A DNA stretch of 64,000 nucleotides from AC-32 sp963813435 (GCA_963813435.1 CAWEYY010000001.1:186001-250000); one strand, 5' to 3'; counted from the stretch's first letter, positions 1 through 10,023 are shown. Notes: generated by a model from the sequence alone, not told the origin. Numbers and translations are program-made.

Positions 1-83
1 AGGCTTTACCAAATCGCCACAATCTCCTCACCCTTTTTGGCGTCGTAGCTTCCGACTCCGTCGCTACGCTCAAATCGAGGACG

Positions 84-248
84 ATGACTCAGCTCTTCTC
101 CCACCGGCGCTCACCCCACAAGCACATTCCGGCCCGCATGTACGTCATGGTGCAGCGGCTCGGCATCCCGTACGAGGTCGAGCGCACCGTCTGCGCGAAG
201 TGCGACCGGGTGCTGGACGAGCGGCCGCTCAAGCGCGCCGCAGCCTAA
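84..248 (+). CDS. Small CxxC protein, unknown function
   Basis: A 54-residue basic protein starts at ATG 84, with a GAGG ribosome-binding site 3 nt upstream. It carries a single CAKC pair (residues 37-40) near the C terminus, followed by a charged tail, which suggests half of a zinc knuckle or a dimeric metal site. The segment from about residue 15 to 35 could form one helix and a short strand. I do not recognise the family. It lies 35 nt upstream of the next gene on the same strand and may be co-transcribed with it. Support comes from the ribosome-binding site, GC-rich codon use and the ordered CxxC; function is open. Confidence 0.55.
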   Translation: MTQLFSHRRSPHKHIPARMYVMVQRLGIPYEVERTVCAKCDRVLDERPLKRAAA

Positions 249-283
249 CCGCGCACACCGTCCGGGCCTGAGACAATGGGCCG

Positions 284-706
284 GTGCCGCCGCCCGTCGG
301 CCAGATCGAGCTGGACGAGGGAACGACCTCCAAGCTCGCATTCGCGCTTCGCGACGCGCTCGCCCGCAACGTCGACCGGAGCGAGGGGCAACGCGCGCTC
401 GAGAGGCTTCACGGCCGCGTGCTGGTGCGCGCGGAGGACCGCGATCGCGCGGTCACGATCGACGTCGAGGAGAGCCACATCCGGATCGCGGACGGCGAGC
501 GGCCCGACGCCCGGATCCGGATCGTCGGCGACGAGGAAGCGATCCTCGCTCTGACGCGCGTGCCGTTCCGCGGGCCGGTGCCGGAGGCCTGGTCGCCCGC
601 GGGCCGCACCGCGCTCAAGCGCCAACTCGGCGGCGAGCTGACGATCCGCGGCATGGTGCTGCGCTCGCCGAGCGTCCTGCGGCTGCTACGGCTCCTCGCC
701 GCGTAG
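284..706 (+). CDS. SCP2 sterol-binding-domain-like protein
   Basis: A 140-residue cytoplasmic protein starting at GTG 284. The pattern is a helical N terminus (residues 1-40), a strand-rich middle that includes VTIDVEESHIRI, then ARIRIVGDEEAILAL, and a C-terminal LTIRGMVLRSPSVLRLLRLL amphipathic helix. This resembles the SCP2/sterol-carrier fold that binds hydrophobic ligands. The family call is pattern-based and moderate. The gene is convergent with the sirtuin gene, and the two coding ends overlap by 21 nt. An ATG at 276 lies in a different frame and is not the start. Confidence 0.5.
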   Translation: MPPPVGQIELDEGTTSKLAFALRDALARNVDRSEGQRALERLHGRVLVRAEDRDRAVTIDVEESHIRIADGERPDARIRIVGDEEAILALTRVPFRGPVPEAWSPAGRTALKRQLGGELTIRGMVLRSPSVLRLLRLLAA

Positions 707-1426
707 CTCGGCGGTGACCTGCGGCAGGACTTCGCCCGCGGCGTCGTCGACCCGGAGGGACGCCTTGTTGTCGAAGGCAGTCGGGCCGCGGTTGACGATC
801 GCGACCTCGCCTCCGGCCCGGATCGTCTCGAGCGGCAGGCCCGCGACGGGGAAGACCTCGAGCGCGGAGCCGACGACGAGCAGCAGCGCGGCGCCCCTTG
901 CGAGCTCGTACGCGCGGTCGATCGCAGCGGGTGGCAGCAGCTCGCCGAAGAAGACCACGTCCGGCTTGAGGATCTCTCCGCAGGACGGGCAGAAGGGAGC
1001 GTCGGCCTCGGCCAGGAGGTCGAGCACCTGCTCCAGCGGGTAGCGCTCTCCGCAGCCCGGGCAGCTGGCGGTCCCGATCGAGCCGTGCACCTCGACGACT
1101 TCGCGGCTCCCTGCACGCTCGTGCAGGAGGTCGATGTTCTGGGTCACGACCGCCTGGACGAAGCCGAGCCGCTCGAGCTCGGCGAGGGCGAGGTGAGCCG
1201 GGTTCGGCTCGGCCTCGGTCAGCATCGCGATGCGCGGCTTGTAGAAGCTCCAGACCTTGAGCGGGTCGCTCCGAAAGGCGTCGAGCGAGGCGTACTCGAG
1301 CGGGTCGACCTGCGCCCAGATCCCGGTCGGCGAGCGGAAGTCCGGGATCCCGCTCTCCGTGCTCACGCCCGCTCCGGTCAGGACGACGCACGGCTGACGT
1401 GCCCGGATCAGATCGGCGAGCTCCAC
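686..1426 (-). CDS. cobB: NAD-dependent protein deacylase, sirtuin (CobB family)
   Basis: A 246-residue class III deacetylase that removes acyl groups from lysines while consuming NAD. The N-terminal GAGVSTESGIPDFRS motif (about residues 18-32) and TQNID (95-99) form the NAD pocket, and H114 in EVHGS is the catalytic histidine. A zinc ribbon is formed by C122, C125, C146 and C149, and VVGSALEVFPVAGLP is the late NAD-binding segment. The length is standard. The GTG start at 1426 has GAGGAG upstream and lies 2 nt after the stop of the upstream phosphotransferase, so the two are probably one transcript. A sirtuin in an acyl-CoA-rich neighbourhood could reverse protein acylation; that link is inference. 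Confidence 0.93.
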   Translation of the reverse strand: MELADLIRARQPCVVLTGAGVSTESGIPDFRSPTGIWAQVDPLEYASLDAFRSDPLKVWSFYKPRIAMLTEAEPNPAHLALAELERLGFVQAVVTQNIDLLHERAGSREVVEVHGSIGTASCPGCGERYPLEQVLDLLAEADAPFCPSCGEILKPDVVFFGELLPPAAIDRAYELARGAALLLVVGSALEVFPVAGLPLETIRAGGEVAIVNRGPTAFDNKASLRVDDAAGEVLPQVTAELRGEEP

Positions 1427-1428
1427 GC

Positions 1429-2295
1429 TCAGCTCCTCGCGTGATCCGCGAGCACCTCGCGGATCAGCCGACGGGCCGTCTCGGCGAAGACCGGGTTCGT
1501 GTCGACGTAGTAGGGCAGCGCGATCAGACCGATCGAGAGCGCCCAGCCGCGGCCGCGCGCCCAGGTCGCGTCGTCGACGCCCAGCCGTTCGCGGAAGTCG
1601 TCCCTGCCGTCCGCGGTGAGCGCTCCCCAGGCGGCGATCATGTCGACCGCCGGGTCGCCGACGCCGAAGCTCCCCCAGTCGATCACGCCGATGAGGCGCC
1701 CGTCCCGCACGAGCAGGTTGGCGGGCAGGAGATCGCCGTGGATCCAGACGGGCGGCCCGTCCCATTGCGGCGCCTCGAGCGCAGCGTCCCAGGCCGCGGT
1801 GGCCGCGCGGGCGTCGATCGACCCGTCGAGCTGGAGCAGCGCCTCCCGGGCCGAGTCGTCCTGCACCTCTGCCAGCGGCCGGCCACGCCGCGCGGGCGGG
1901 CCTCCGCGGAGGTCGACCCGGTGCAGCGCCCCGAGGAACGCGGCCAGCGACTCCGCGTCCCCGTCACAGTCCGGATGCTCGCCCTCGAGCCACGGATAGA
2001 TCCCCCACTCCCACGGAAACTCCGGGCCCGGCGCTCCCTGCGCGAGCGGCACCGGGATCGGCACGGGAAGCAGCGGCGCGAGCCTCGGCAGCCACTCGCG
2101 ATCCTTCGCGACCCCGCCGGCGCCCCAGTCCATCCGGGGCAGCCGCACGACCATGTCGTCTCCGAGCCGGTAGAGCGCGTTGACCGTTCCACTCGAGGGC
2201 ACGTGCTCGACCGGCAGATCCGCCCACCCCGGAAACTGCGCGGCCAGCAGTCGCCGCACCAGGGCCGCGTCCGTCGGGAGCTCGTTCTCGTGCAT
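1429..2295 (-). CDS. Aminoglycoside phosphotransferase (APH) family kinase
   Basis: A 288-residue protein-kinase-fold small-molecule phosphotransferase. The N-lobe contains VVRLPRM with a likely ATP lysine or arginine. The catalytic loop is IHGDLLPANLLV and the metal-binding loop is VIDWGSFGVGDP, both diagnostic of the APH/choline kinase family. A GIYPWLEGE segment matches the usual hinge region. The substrate cannot be read from sequence: such genes in soil actinobacteria act on antibiotics, sugars or metabolites. The ATG at 2295 (MHENELP) is preferred over a longer upstream reading that lacks family similarity. It is followed almost immediately by the sirtuin gene. Confidence 0.88.
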   Translation of the reverse strand: MHENELPTDAALVRRLLAAQFPGWADLPVEHVPSSGTVNALYRLGDDMVVRLPRMDWGAGGVAKDREWLPRLAPLLPVPIPVPLAQGAPGPEFPWEWGIYPWLEGEHPDCDGDAESLAAFLGALHRVDLRGGPPARRGRPLAEVQDDSAREALLQLDGSIDARAATAAWDAALEAPQWDGPPVWIHGDLLPANLLVRDGRLIGVIDWGSFGVGDPAVDMIAAWGALTADGRDDFRERLGVDDATWARGRGWALSIGLIALPYYVDTNPVFAETARRLIREVLADHARS

Positions 2296-2334
2296 CGTCA
2301 ACGCGATCGCGGCGATTGTAGGAAGGTAAGTGCC

Positions 2335-2742
2335 GTGGACTTCCGCTTCGAGACCGAGGTGCGCGTGCGCTTCGCGGAGACGGACGCACAGGGCATCGTG
2401 CACAACTCCGTCTACCTCGTCTGGTTCGAGATGGCGCGAATCGACTACCTCGCCCGCTTTCGCGGCGGGTATCCGGGCCTCCGGGCTGACGGAACCGAGG
2501 CGCTCACGATCGAGTCCCACGTGCGCTACGTCCTCCCCGCCCGCTTCGACGAGCGGCTGATGGTCCGCTGCGCCTGCGGCGAGCTTCGCGGCGCGCGCTT
2601 CCGGTTCGACTACTCGGTCGAGCGCAACGGCGAGGTCGTCGCCGACGGCTGGACGCGACACGCGTGCGTCGACGCGGTCACCCACCGGCCGACGCGCGTT
2701 CCGTCCTGGCTCGTCGACGAGATCGTCAGCGCCGAGGGCTAG
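2335..2742 (+). CDS. Acyl-CoA thioesterase, hotdog fold (YbgC/4HBT family)
   Basis: A 135-residue hotdog-fold thioesterase. The signature VRFAETDAQGIVHNSVYLVWFEMARIDYL contains the catalytic Asp of the 4-hydroxybenzoyl-CoA thioesterase group (D in ETDAQG) and the helix that packs inside the hotdog sheet. It hydrolyses acyl-CoA to free acid and CoA; the chain-length preference is unknown. The GTG start at 2335 has a GGAAGG site 8 nt upstream. It is divergent from the phosphotransferase gene (39 nt between starts) and its end overlaps the convergent VanW gene by 17 nt. Confidence 0.9.
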   Translation: MDFRFETEVRVRFAETDAQGIVHNSVYLVWFEMARIDYLARFRGGYPGLRADGTEALTIESHVRYVLPARFDERLMVRCACGELRGARFRFDYSVERNGEVVADGWTRHACVDAVTHRPTRVPSWLVDEIVSAEG

Positions 2743-4552
2743 TGCCGGTCGGCCCGCTAGGCCCGCTCGCGCCGCTCGGCCCCTTCTTCGGAGGCGGAGT
2801 CTTCACCTCGCGCGGCTTCGTCCCGACGCGGACGACCCTGGGCTCGCCGCGGTACGAGGAGTACCACGTGTTGTCGTAGAGCAGCTTCCCGGACGGCGCG
2901 TACACCAGGCGGCGCACGCTCGTGGAGCGCGAGGGCTCGCCGCTCTCGTCGACCACCGTCTCGCCCTTGTAGAGCGTCGGATCGAGGATCTTCTTCACAG
3001 GCGGCGGGCCCCGGTCGACGAGCGGGCTCGTCTGGCTGACCACGCGGCGATGGACCGGCGAGCCGTAGAGGTCGACGACGAGCGACGACGAGCCGACGAA
3101 CGTCCGGAGCAGAAGCCAGTGCGAGGTGTCGTTGACGAAGCGGAGGTCGACGTCCGGGTAGTTGACGGTCGCGTCGCGGCCCTGCGGGTAGTGGCTGATG
3201 TAGAGCGCGTGGTTCGTCCGGTCGGTGATCCTCAGGCCGGCCTCGTACGCGGCGTTGAACACCGTCGTCGACACCTGGCAGACGCCGCCGCCGAGCCCGG
3301 TTGTGAGCTCCCCGTTGATGATCACGGGTGCCTCGAGGAAGCCCTTGGCCGCGGTGCGCGCCCCCGTCGCCTGGTTGAAGGAGAACGTCGCGCCCGGAGC
3401 GATCACCTTGCCGTCGATCAGCCGCGCGACGAGCTGGACGTTGTGGATGCGGTTCGGGTCGCCGCCGTAGATCGTCTCGTAGCGGCCGACGCGGGAGGAG
3501 ATCCCCATAGCCTTCGCCTCGGCAGTCGTGCGGTTGGCGGCCATCGACATCACCGTCACGCGCGCGCCACGTCGCGTGGGCGAGAGCGCCGCGGACAGGA
3601 TGTGCGCCCGGGTCGTGGGAACGTCGATCACGCGGCCCGGCCTGGACGGGATCACCGCAACGCCGCCGCTCGGGAGGATGCGGAAGCTCGCGTCGCGGGG
3701 GGGGCGGCCGACGCCCTTGGCGAGACGCTTGAAGTACCCGGTGGCCGCCGACCCTCCGATGGCGAGCGAGCTGGCGCCGTCGTGCGGTAGATCGAGCAGC
3801 GTCGCGAGCTGGCCGGCCGGGAGCCACCACGACGATTGTCCGAGGCTCATCCGGATCGGGTGCGAGAGCGCCGCCTTCACCTGGGCCGCGACGGGCTGGA
3901 GGTCGGGGGTGGTCGCCCTCGGCCGGTCGACGACGACGGGCAGCGACACCGGGTGCTCACGCTCGAAGCCGACCAGCGCCTGGACGATCGCCATCCCGGC
4001 CGTCTTGCTGTCGAGCGCACGCCCGGTGCGACCGGCGACGATCTGCGGCTTGAGCCCGTGCAGCACGATCGCAGCGTCCCGGTGAGGGGTGCCGACCGCG
4101 CGGCTCATCCGGGCGAGCTCGAACGTCAGGGCGCGCTGCCAGACGCGTGTCGGAGGCGTGACGTCCGCGCCGAAGAACCGGATCCCGACCCGGCGCAGGC
4201 CGCGGAGGGGCGGGACGCCCTCGCCCTGCTGCTGTGCGAGCTTGACGGCGGCGCTCCAGTCGGCCTCGATCCCGAGGTTCGCGGGCCTCAGGCGCCAGGT
4301 GTGGCCCTCGGCGGTGAACGTGACCGGGATGCTCGCGACCGCGCGAGCCTTCTCCTGGAGCTTCGCGGTCGCCTCGCCGCTCGTCAGGCCTCCGACGTCG
4401 ACTCCGGCGACCTGGACGCCGCCGGCGATGCGGCTCGGAGACCCGGAAAACGCAAGGCCGAGCACGACCCCGCCGATGACGAAGACCGCTATGACCGCGA
4501 GCAGACGCTGAACGAGCAGCCGACGTGACCTGGCGCGCCGGTTGCTCCGCAT
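2726..4552 (-). CDS. VanW family envelope protein with peptidoglycan-binding-type repeats
   Basis: About 608 residues. An Arg-rich cytoplasmic start is followed by one membrane anchor (near residues 17-38), then extracellular repeats of the type seen with VanW proteins (for example GVDVGGLTSGEATAKL). The VanW domain follows in the last third (GRYETIYGG, HNVQLVARLIDG, FSFNQATG, GLGGGVCQVSTTVFNAAYEAGL). It probably acts at the cell wall; VanW biochemistry is not settled. The last 20 residues are collagen-like, with GPS, GAS, GPS, GPT and GTS triplets after a Lys/Pro-rich linker. ATG 4552 is chosen, and a TTG at 4585 in the same frame would add 11 residues. The gene is single and convergent with the thioesterase. 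Confidence 0.88.
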   Translation of the reverse strand: MRSNRRARSRRLLVQRLLAVIAVFVIGGVVLGLAFSGSPSRIAGGVQVAGVDVGGLTSGEATAKLQEKARAVASIPVTFTAEGHTWRLRPANLGIEADWSAAVKLAQQQGEGVPPLRGLRRVGIRFFGADVTPPTRVWQRALTFELARMSRAVGTPHRDAAIVLHGLKPQIVAGRTGRALDSKTAGMAIVQALVGFEREHPVSLPVVVDRPRATTPDLQPVAAQVKAALSHPIRMSLGQSSWWLPAGQLATLLDLPHDGASSLAIGGSAATGYFKRLAKGVGRPPRDASFRILPSGGVAVIPSRPGRVIDVPTTRAHILSAALSPTRRGARVTVMSMAANRTTAEAKAMGISSRVGRYETIYGGDPNRIHNVQLVARLIDGKVIAPGATFSFNQATGARTAAKGFLEAPVIINGELTTGLGGGVCQVSTTVFNAAYEAGLRITDRTNHALYISHYPQGRDATVNYPDVDLRFVNDTSHWLLLRTFVGSSSLVVDLYGSPVHRRVVSQTSPLVDRGPPPVKKILDPTLYKGETVVDESGEPSRSTSVRRLVYAPSGKLLYDNTWYSSYRGEPRVVRVGTKPREVKTPPPKKGPSGASGPSGPTGTSPRR

Positions 4553-4613
4553 CCGGACGGCGCTAGAACCTGCTTCCACCCGCAAGGGGCGCAGTCTAGC
4601 GGCGTGTTCCGCT

Positions 4614-5747
4614 CTACCGGAGCAGCGTCGCGATCACCTGCCGCTGGATCTCGGACGTGCCCTCGACGATCTGGAGAACCTTCGCGTCGCGGAGCCACTT
4701 CTCGACCGGGTGGTCGCGCATGATCCCGGCACCGCCGAGCACCTGGACGGCGTCCGTCGTCACCCGCATGGCCGTGTCGGCCGCGAAGGCCTTGGCGTAC
4801 GACCCGAGCAGACCCGCGTTCTCGCCGCGATCGACAGCGGCGCAGGCGCGCCACGTCAGCAGGCGCGCGGCCTCGATCTCCATCGCAGCGTCTGCGAGCT
4901 TGAACGAGACGCCCTGCCGGGCAAGCAGCGACCGTCCGAACGCCTCTCGCTCGCGTGCGTAGTCGAGCGCGTACTCGAAGGCCGCGCGGGCGAGCCCGAC
5001 GGCCGCGGCGGCGACCTGTGGGCGAGAGACGGCGAAGAAATCGAGCGCGATCTCGAAACCTCCGCCCTCCTCGCCGAGCGAGCGGTCGGCAGGAATGCGC
5101 GCATCGTCGAGGATGATCGAGCCGGTGTACGAGGCGCGCAGGCCGAGCTTCCGCTCCTTGCGGCCGGGCTCGACGCCGGGGTCGCCTCGCTCGAGCAGGA
5201 AGGCGGTGATTGCGCCGTCGAGCTTGGCGAAGAGAAGCGTGACGTCGGCGATCCCGCCGTTGGTCACGTAGGCCTTCTCGCCGTTGAGGACGTAGCCGCC
5301 CTGCTCACGCCGGGCCTCGGCGCGCATCGCCGAGAGGTCGGAGCCGGCGTGCGGCTCGGTGAACGCGATCGCGGCAGTCGTCCCGCCCTTCGACGCGAGC
5401 AGCGGCAGGTACCGCTCGCGTTGCTCGTCGGACCCGTAGGCAAGCAGCGGCCGGACGGGAAACATCGTCGCCTGGATGTCGGCGGCGAGCCCCGCGCAGC
5501 CCCACGAGAGCGCCTCCGCGATGAGCGCCGACGTGACCGCGTCGACACCGCCCCCGCCGTGCTCCTCGGGGATCGCGTACGAGGTCAGGCCGAGGGCCGC
5601 GGCCTTCGCCAGCAGCCCGGGCGGGTACTCCTCGCGCTCGTCCCACTCCCGCGCAATCGGCCGCAGCTCGCGCTCGGCGAAGTCGTGCGCGAGCCGCTGG
5701 AGGTCGCGCTGCTCGTCCGTCAGCTCGAAGGAGATACCGCCGCTCAC
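4614..5747 (-). CDS. Acyl-CoA dehydrogenase
   Basis: A 377-residue FAD flavoenzyme that introduces an alpha,beta double bond into acyl-CoA and passes electrons to ETF. The N-terminal helical domain opens with SFELTDEQRDLQRLAHDFAE. The FAD/substrate segment includes AFTEPHAGSDLSAM and YVTNGGIADV. The C terminus has VLGGAGIMRDHPVEKWLRDAK and IVEGTSEIQRQ, whose Glu is the usual catalytic base. GTG 5747 is the start closest to the conserved N terminus; a much longer open frame upstream overlaps the divergent propeller gene and is spurious. The gene is monocistronic and divergent from the next gene with 57 nt between starts. Confidence 0.93.
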   Translation of the reverse strand: MSGGISFELTDEQRDLQRLAHDFAERELRPIAREWDEREEYPPGLLAKAAALGLTSYAIPEEHGGGGVDAVTSALIAEALSWGCAGLAADIQATMFPVRPLLAYGSDEQRERYLPLLASKGGTTAAIAFTEPHAGSDLSAMRAEARREQGGYVLNGEKAYVTNGGIADVTLLFAKLDGAITAFLLERGDPGVEPGRKERKLGLRASYTGSIILDDARIPADRSLGEEGGGFEIALDFFAVSRPQVAAAAVGLARAAFEYALDYAREREAFGRSLLARQGVSFKLADAAMEIEAARLLTWRACAAVDRGENAGLLGSYAKAFAADTAMRVTTDAVQVLGGAGIMRDHPVEKWLRDAKVLQIVEGTSEIQRQVIATLLR

Positions 5748-5804
5748 CGGCTGTGAGCCTACGCCTGGAAATCGGACGTTGATAAAGCTACGATTGATAG
5801 CACC

Positions 5805-8015
5805 ATGCTGGACGTCCCGACTCGTCCGCCAGCACCGCCCTCGCCGGACGAGCTCGAAGCGCTGATCGAAGAGGCGCGGCGCCGCCAGCGAAGACGCCAA
5901 CGGATGACTGGAGCAGCGGCTCTTGCAGCCGTACTGGCGACCGGGGCGGTTGCGTATCTCCTGTTCGGCGGACACCAAGGAAGCTCGCTGCCTCCCCACG
6001 GCGAGAGCCGGCCCGCGAGGGCGCCCACAGCACCGACCTCCCCTCCTCGCGGACCGCAGATCCTGTTCTCCACGGACCGCGTTCAACGCGGCGAGATCTA
6101 CGCGGTCGATCTCGGCGGACGACGGCTGGACTTGAGCCGGAGCCCGGCGGCCGACGTTTCGCCCTCGGTCTCCCCGGATGGCGACTCGGTGACTTTCCTG
6201 AGCGACCGGGGTGGGCACGGAGCGGTCTACGTGGTCGGCGTGGACGGGCGCGGCCTCAGGCGAATCTCGCCAGAGTTGTTCCCCGTCGGCGCCGGAGGGC
6301 TGGCCGCCGCCTCGATCGTCTGGTCGCCGGATAGCCGCCGCCTGGCGGTGGCTGCCTCGACCGGCGGAGGGATGACCCTCTACATGGGCGACGTCGAGCG
6401 TCACTGGAAGGCGGTCGCCCGTATTCCTGGCGATGGGCAGGCGACTGCGTGGTCCCCAACAGGACAGGTGGCGTACTACGACAGCTTCGAGCCTTCGACG
6501 CCCGCCTGGTCCCCGGACGGACGGTTCCTCGCCTACAGGCGGAGCCGCAGACTCATGGTCGTCGGGGTGCCCGGCGGTCGTGGCCCACATTGGCACCAGG
6601 AGAACGCGGTGCGTGTCGTCGACACCTCCGGACGGCGGGCGTGGGAGGCGAAGGACGCCACTAACCCGATCTGGTCGCGAGACGGCCGGCTGGCCGTCGA
6701 CACCACCGATGGGGTTGGCGTGTACGACGAGTACGGCCGACTGCTGGATTCGTACCGCGGCCGAGCGCTCGGGTGGTCGCCGAGCGGCGATCGGCTCGCG
6801 AGCGCGCGAAACGGGAGGCTCGAGATCCGGGAGGGTGGGCTCGGCAACCCGATCATCAGTCTCAGAGTCGCACCGATCTCTCAGTTCCAGTGGCCCGAGG
6901 ACAGGATGATCGTCGTCTCGCACGGAAGGAAAGCGGAGGCCGTCGACCCGTGGACAGGGCGCCGTTCGCACCCGCGGTTCATCGACCGTGGGCTGTTCTC
7001 AGCCGACAGATCGCGCGTCGCGGTCTTGCGCAACGGGCCGCCCGGGAAGTACTCGCGATGGACGGTGGCAGCGTCCAGTGCCGACACCGGCAACACGCGG
7101 GTGCTTGCCCGGTCCGCACTGTGCGGCAGCGACAGCGGCCCGCCGCTCTCCAGCCTGCAGTTCGCGGCCGCCGGAAGCGCGCTCGTCTATCAGGAGGTTT
7201 GTTTCGGCGGCCCGAACCGCCTGTACGCGATCTCGCTCGACGGGACACACCTGCGCCGCGTGGACCGGGCACGGCTCGACCCCGCCGACCGGACCCGGAT
7301 CCCGCCCGCATTGTCGCCCGATGGACGACAGGTCGTCTACTCGCGCCTGACCGATCCGCTGTGCGACAAGGCGTGCGGGGCCGCTTTGTGGCTCATGGAC
7401 CGGGACGGCACGGACAAGCGGCAGCTGACCCATCCGCCCGTGGATGTTGACCCTTCCGTGCACGACGACACGCCGAACTGGTCTCCGGATGGGAGATGGA
7501 TCGTGTTCACACGGTCGACCACCCACTCGCTGACCACCCTGTTCGTCATCCCGGCAGCGGGCGGCCGGGCACGTTCTCTTCGCGTCACCGGCTATGGCCC
7601 GGTCTGGCTGGGAAAGCGCATCGCCTACACGGATGAGGACTACCAGAGCATCTTGACCGTGAACCTGAGGGGCGGAGCCCAGCGGACACTCACGCGTGAC
7701 AAGTCGCTCACTGTGCTAGCTCGGTCGAGCACGGGCTCGCTCGCGTACCTCGGGAGCCGTGGAACCCCGATCACGTCGGGAACCGTCCTTCACATCATCG
7801 ACCCGGCGGGGCGAGAGACGAGCTTCCCCCTCCCGGTGAGGGCGTCTTCGCTCGCCTGGTCACCAGACGGGAAGCGGCTACTCCTGTCGGCCAGCCGCGG
7901 CTCGGCGCCCACCGACCTCTTCGTCGTCGATGCGGACGGCAGGCACTTCAGGCGGCTGACCCGAAACATGGGCTATATCTGGACGATGGGCTGGCTCGAG
8001 CCGTCTAGAACGTGA
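5805..8015 (+). CDS. Membrane-anchored TolB-like (WD40/PD40) beta-propeller protein
   Basis: 736 residues. A short cytoplasmic head holds an Arg-rich coiled segment (residues 17-33), followed by a single transmembrane helix (about 35-56) and a Pro-rich linker. An extracytoplasmic propeller follows, made of repeated PD40 units of the form SPDG or SPSG followed by hydrophobic strands (VSPDGDSVTFLS, WSPDSRRLAVA, WSPDGRFLAY, LSPDGRQVVYS, WSPDGRWIVFT, WSPDGKRLLLS). Such propellers serve as protein-interaction platforms; no catalytic domain is visible. The N-terminal layout resembles the extracytoplasmic part of anti-sigma-factor proteins, but no sigma gene is adjacent. The end overlaps the convergent SDR gene by 11 nt. 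Confidence 0.85.
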   Translation: MLDVPTRPPAPPSPDELEALIEEARRRQRRRQRMTGAAALAAVLATGAVAYLLFGGHQGSSLPPHGESRPARAPTAPTSPPRGPQILFSTDRVQRGEIYAVDLGGRRLDLSRSPAADVSPSVSPDGDSVTFLSDRGGHGAVYVVGVDGRGLRRISPELFPVGAGGLAAASIVWSPDSRRLAVAASTGGGMTLYMGDVERHWKAVARIPGDGQATAWSPTGQVAYYDSFEPSTPAWSPDGRFLAYRRSRRLMVVGVPGGRGPHWHQENAVRVVDTSGRRAWEAKDATNPIWSRDGRLAVDTTDGVGVYDEYGRLLDSYRGRALGWSPSGDRLASARNGRLEIREGGLGNPIISLRVAPISQFQWPEDRMIVVSHGRKAEAVDPWTGRRSHPRFIDRGLFSADRSRVAVLRNGPPGKYSRWTVAASSADTGNTRVLARSALCGSDSGPPLSSLQFAAAGSALVYQEVCFGGPNRLYAISLDGTHLRRVDRARLDPADRTRIPPALSPDGRQVVYSRLTDPLCDKACGAALWLMDRDGTDKRQLTHPPVDVDPSVHDDTPNWSPDGRWIVFTRSTTHSLTTLFVIPAAGGRARSLRVTGYGPVWLGKRIAYTDEDYQSILTVNLRGGAQRTLTRDKSLTVLARSSTGSLAYLGSRGTPITSGTVLHIIDPAGRETSFPLPVRASSLAWSPDGKRLLLSASRGSAPTDLFVVDADGRHFRRLTRNMGYIWTMGWLEPSRT

Positions 8016-8818
8016 AGAGCTCGATCCCGCCGCTCACCTCGAGCGCGACGCCCGTCACGTAAGCGGCAAGGTCGGAGCACAGGAACGCGATCGCGTTCGC
8101 GACCTCCTGCGGCTCGCCGACCCGTCTGAGCGCCGTCCGCCTGATCATGCGCTCGTTCATCTCGGGGTTGCCGAAGCCGAATGCCTCGGTGCCGATGATC
8201 CCGGGCACGATCGCGTTGGCCGTGATCCCGTGGCGCGCGCCCTCGAGCGCGAGCGTCTTCGTGAGGCCGATCACTCCCGCTTTCGTCGTCGCGTAGCTCG
8301 CCTGCCCGAAGCCGCCGAGCGTGCCCGCGACGGACGCCATCGTCACGATCCGCCCCCACCCGCGCTCGACCATCCCCGGCCAGACCGCCTGGGCGCAGTT
8401 GAAGACGCCGGTCAGGTTCACGCGCAGGTCGCGCTCCCAGAGCTCGGGCGACTGGTCTTCGAGCCGTGCGACGTGGTCGAGCGTGGCCGCGTTCGCGACG
8501 AGGATGTCGGGCGGTCCGAGCTCCGTCGCGACGGCCGCGTCCACCTGGGCGCGGTCGGTCACGTCGCAGCGCACCGCGACTGCACGCCGCCCGAGCCCAC
8601 GGATCTCCTCGGCCGTCTGCTCTGTGTAGACGAGCCCCTGCGCGCGGGCGACCTGCGCGAGCGCGCCGTAGCTCTCGGCCTCCTCTCCGGAGTCGGACTC
8701 GAGCTGGATGTCCGCGATCACGACGTCGGCTCCGGCCCGCGCGAGCGTCAGCGCGTCGGCCCGCCCTAGCCCCCGCGACCCCCCGGTGACGAGCGCCACC
8801 CGCCCCGAGAGGTCGATC

Positions 8819-8829
<11 letters not shown>
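8005..8829 (-). CDS. Short-chain dehydrogenase/reductase with N-terminal-half insertion
   Basis: A 274-residue NAD(P)-dependent oxidoreductase. The dinucleotide motif is TGGSRGLG and the NAAT region is VANAAT. The catalytic set is the Ser in TMASVAG plus Tyr and Lys in YATTK. Between the second strand (VVIADIQ) and CDVTD there is an insertion of about 30 residues (ESDSGEEAESYGALAQ and following), longer than in classical SDRs and reminiscent of the mycofactocin-associated SDR subgroup. The GTG start at 8829 overlaps the end of the upstream acyl-CoA dehydrogenase gene by 11 nt, so translation is coupled. The pair could perform successive oxidations of an acyl-CoA or alcohol; the substrate is unknown. 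Confidence 0.9.
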
Positions 8830-9997
<1,168 letters not shown>

Positions 9998-10009
9998 GTC
10001 GCTTTTGAC

Positions 10010-10023
10010 TGACTGATCAGTCA
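10010..10023. promoter_or_regulatory. Perfect palindromic operator candidate
   Basis: TGACTGATCAGTCA is an exact 14-bp palindrome. It lies just upstream of the acyl-CoA dehydrogenase start (9997) and overlaps the stop codon of the preceding enolase-superfamily gene. Its size and symmetry fit a TetR-family dimer site, and a TetR gene of the type often linked to acyl-CoA metabolism lies at 14266-14877. The pairing is inferred only. No second copy was noticed in the window. Confidence 0.5.

Noticed and set aside
5748..6971. Upstream extension of the acyl-CoA dehydrogenase frame (a much longer protein)
   Set aside because: The extra 400 residues lie antisense to the propeller gene and lack any family pattern; the conserved N terminus starts at 5747.
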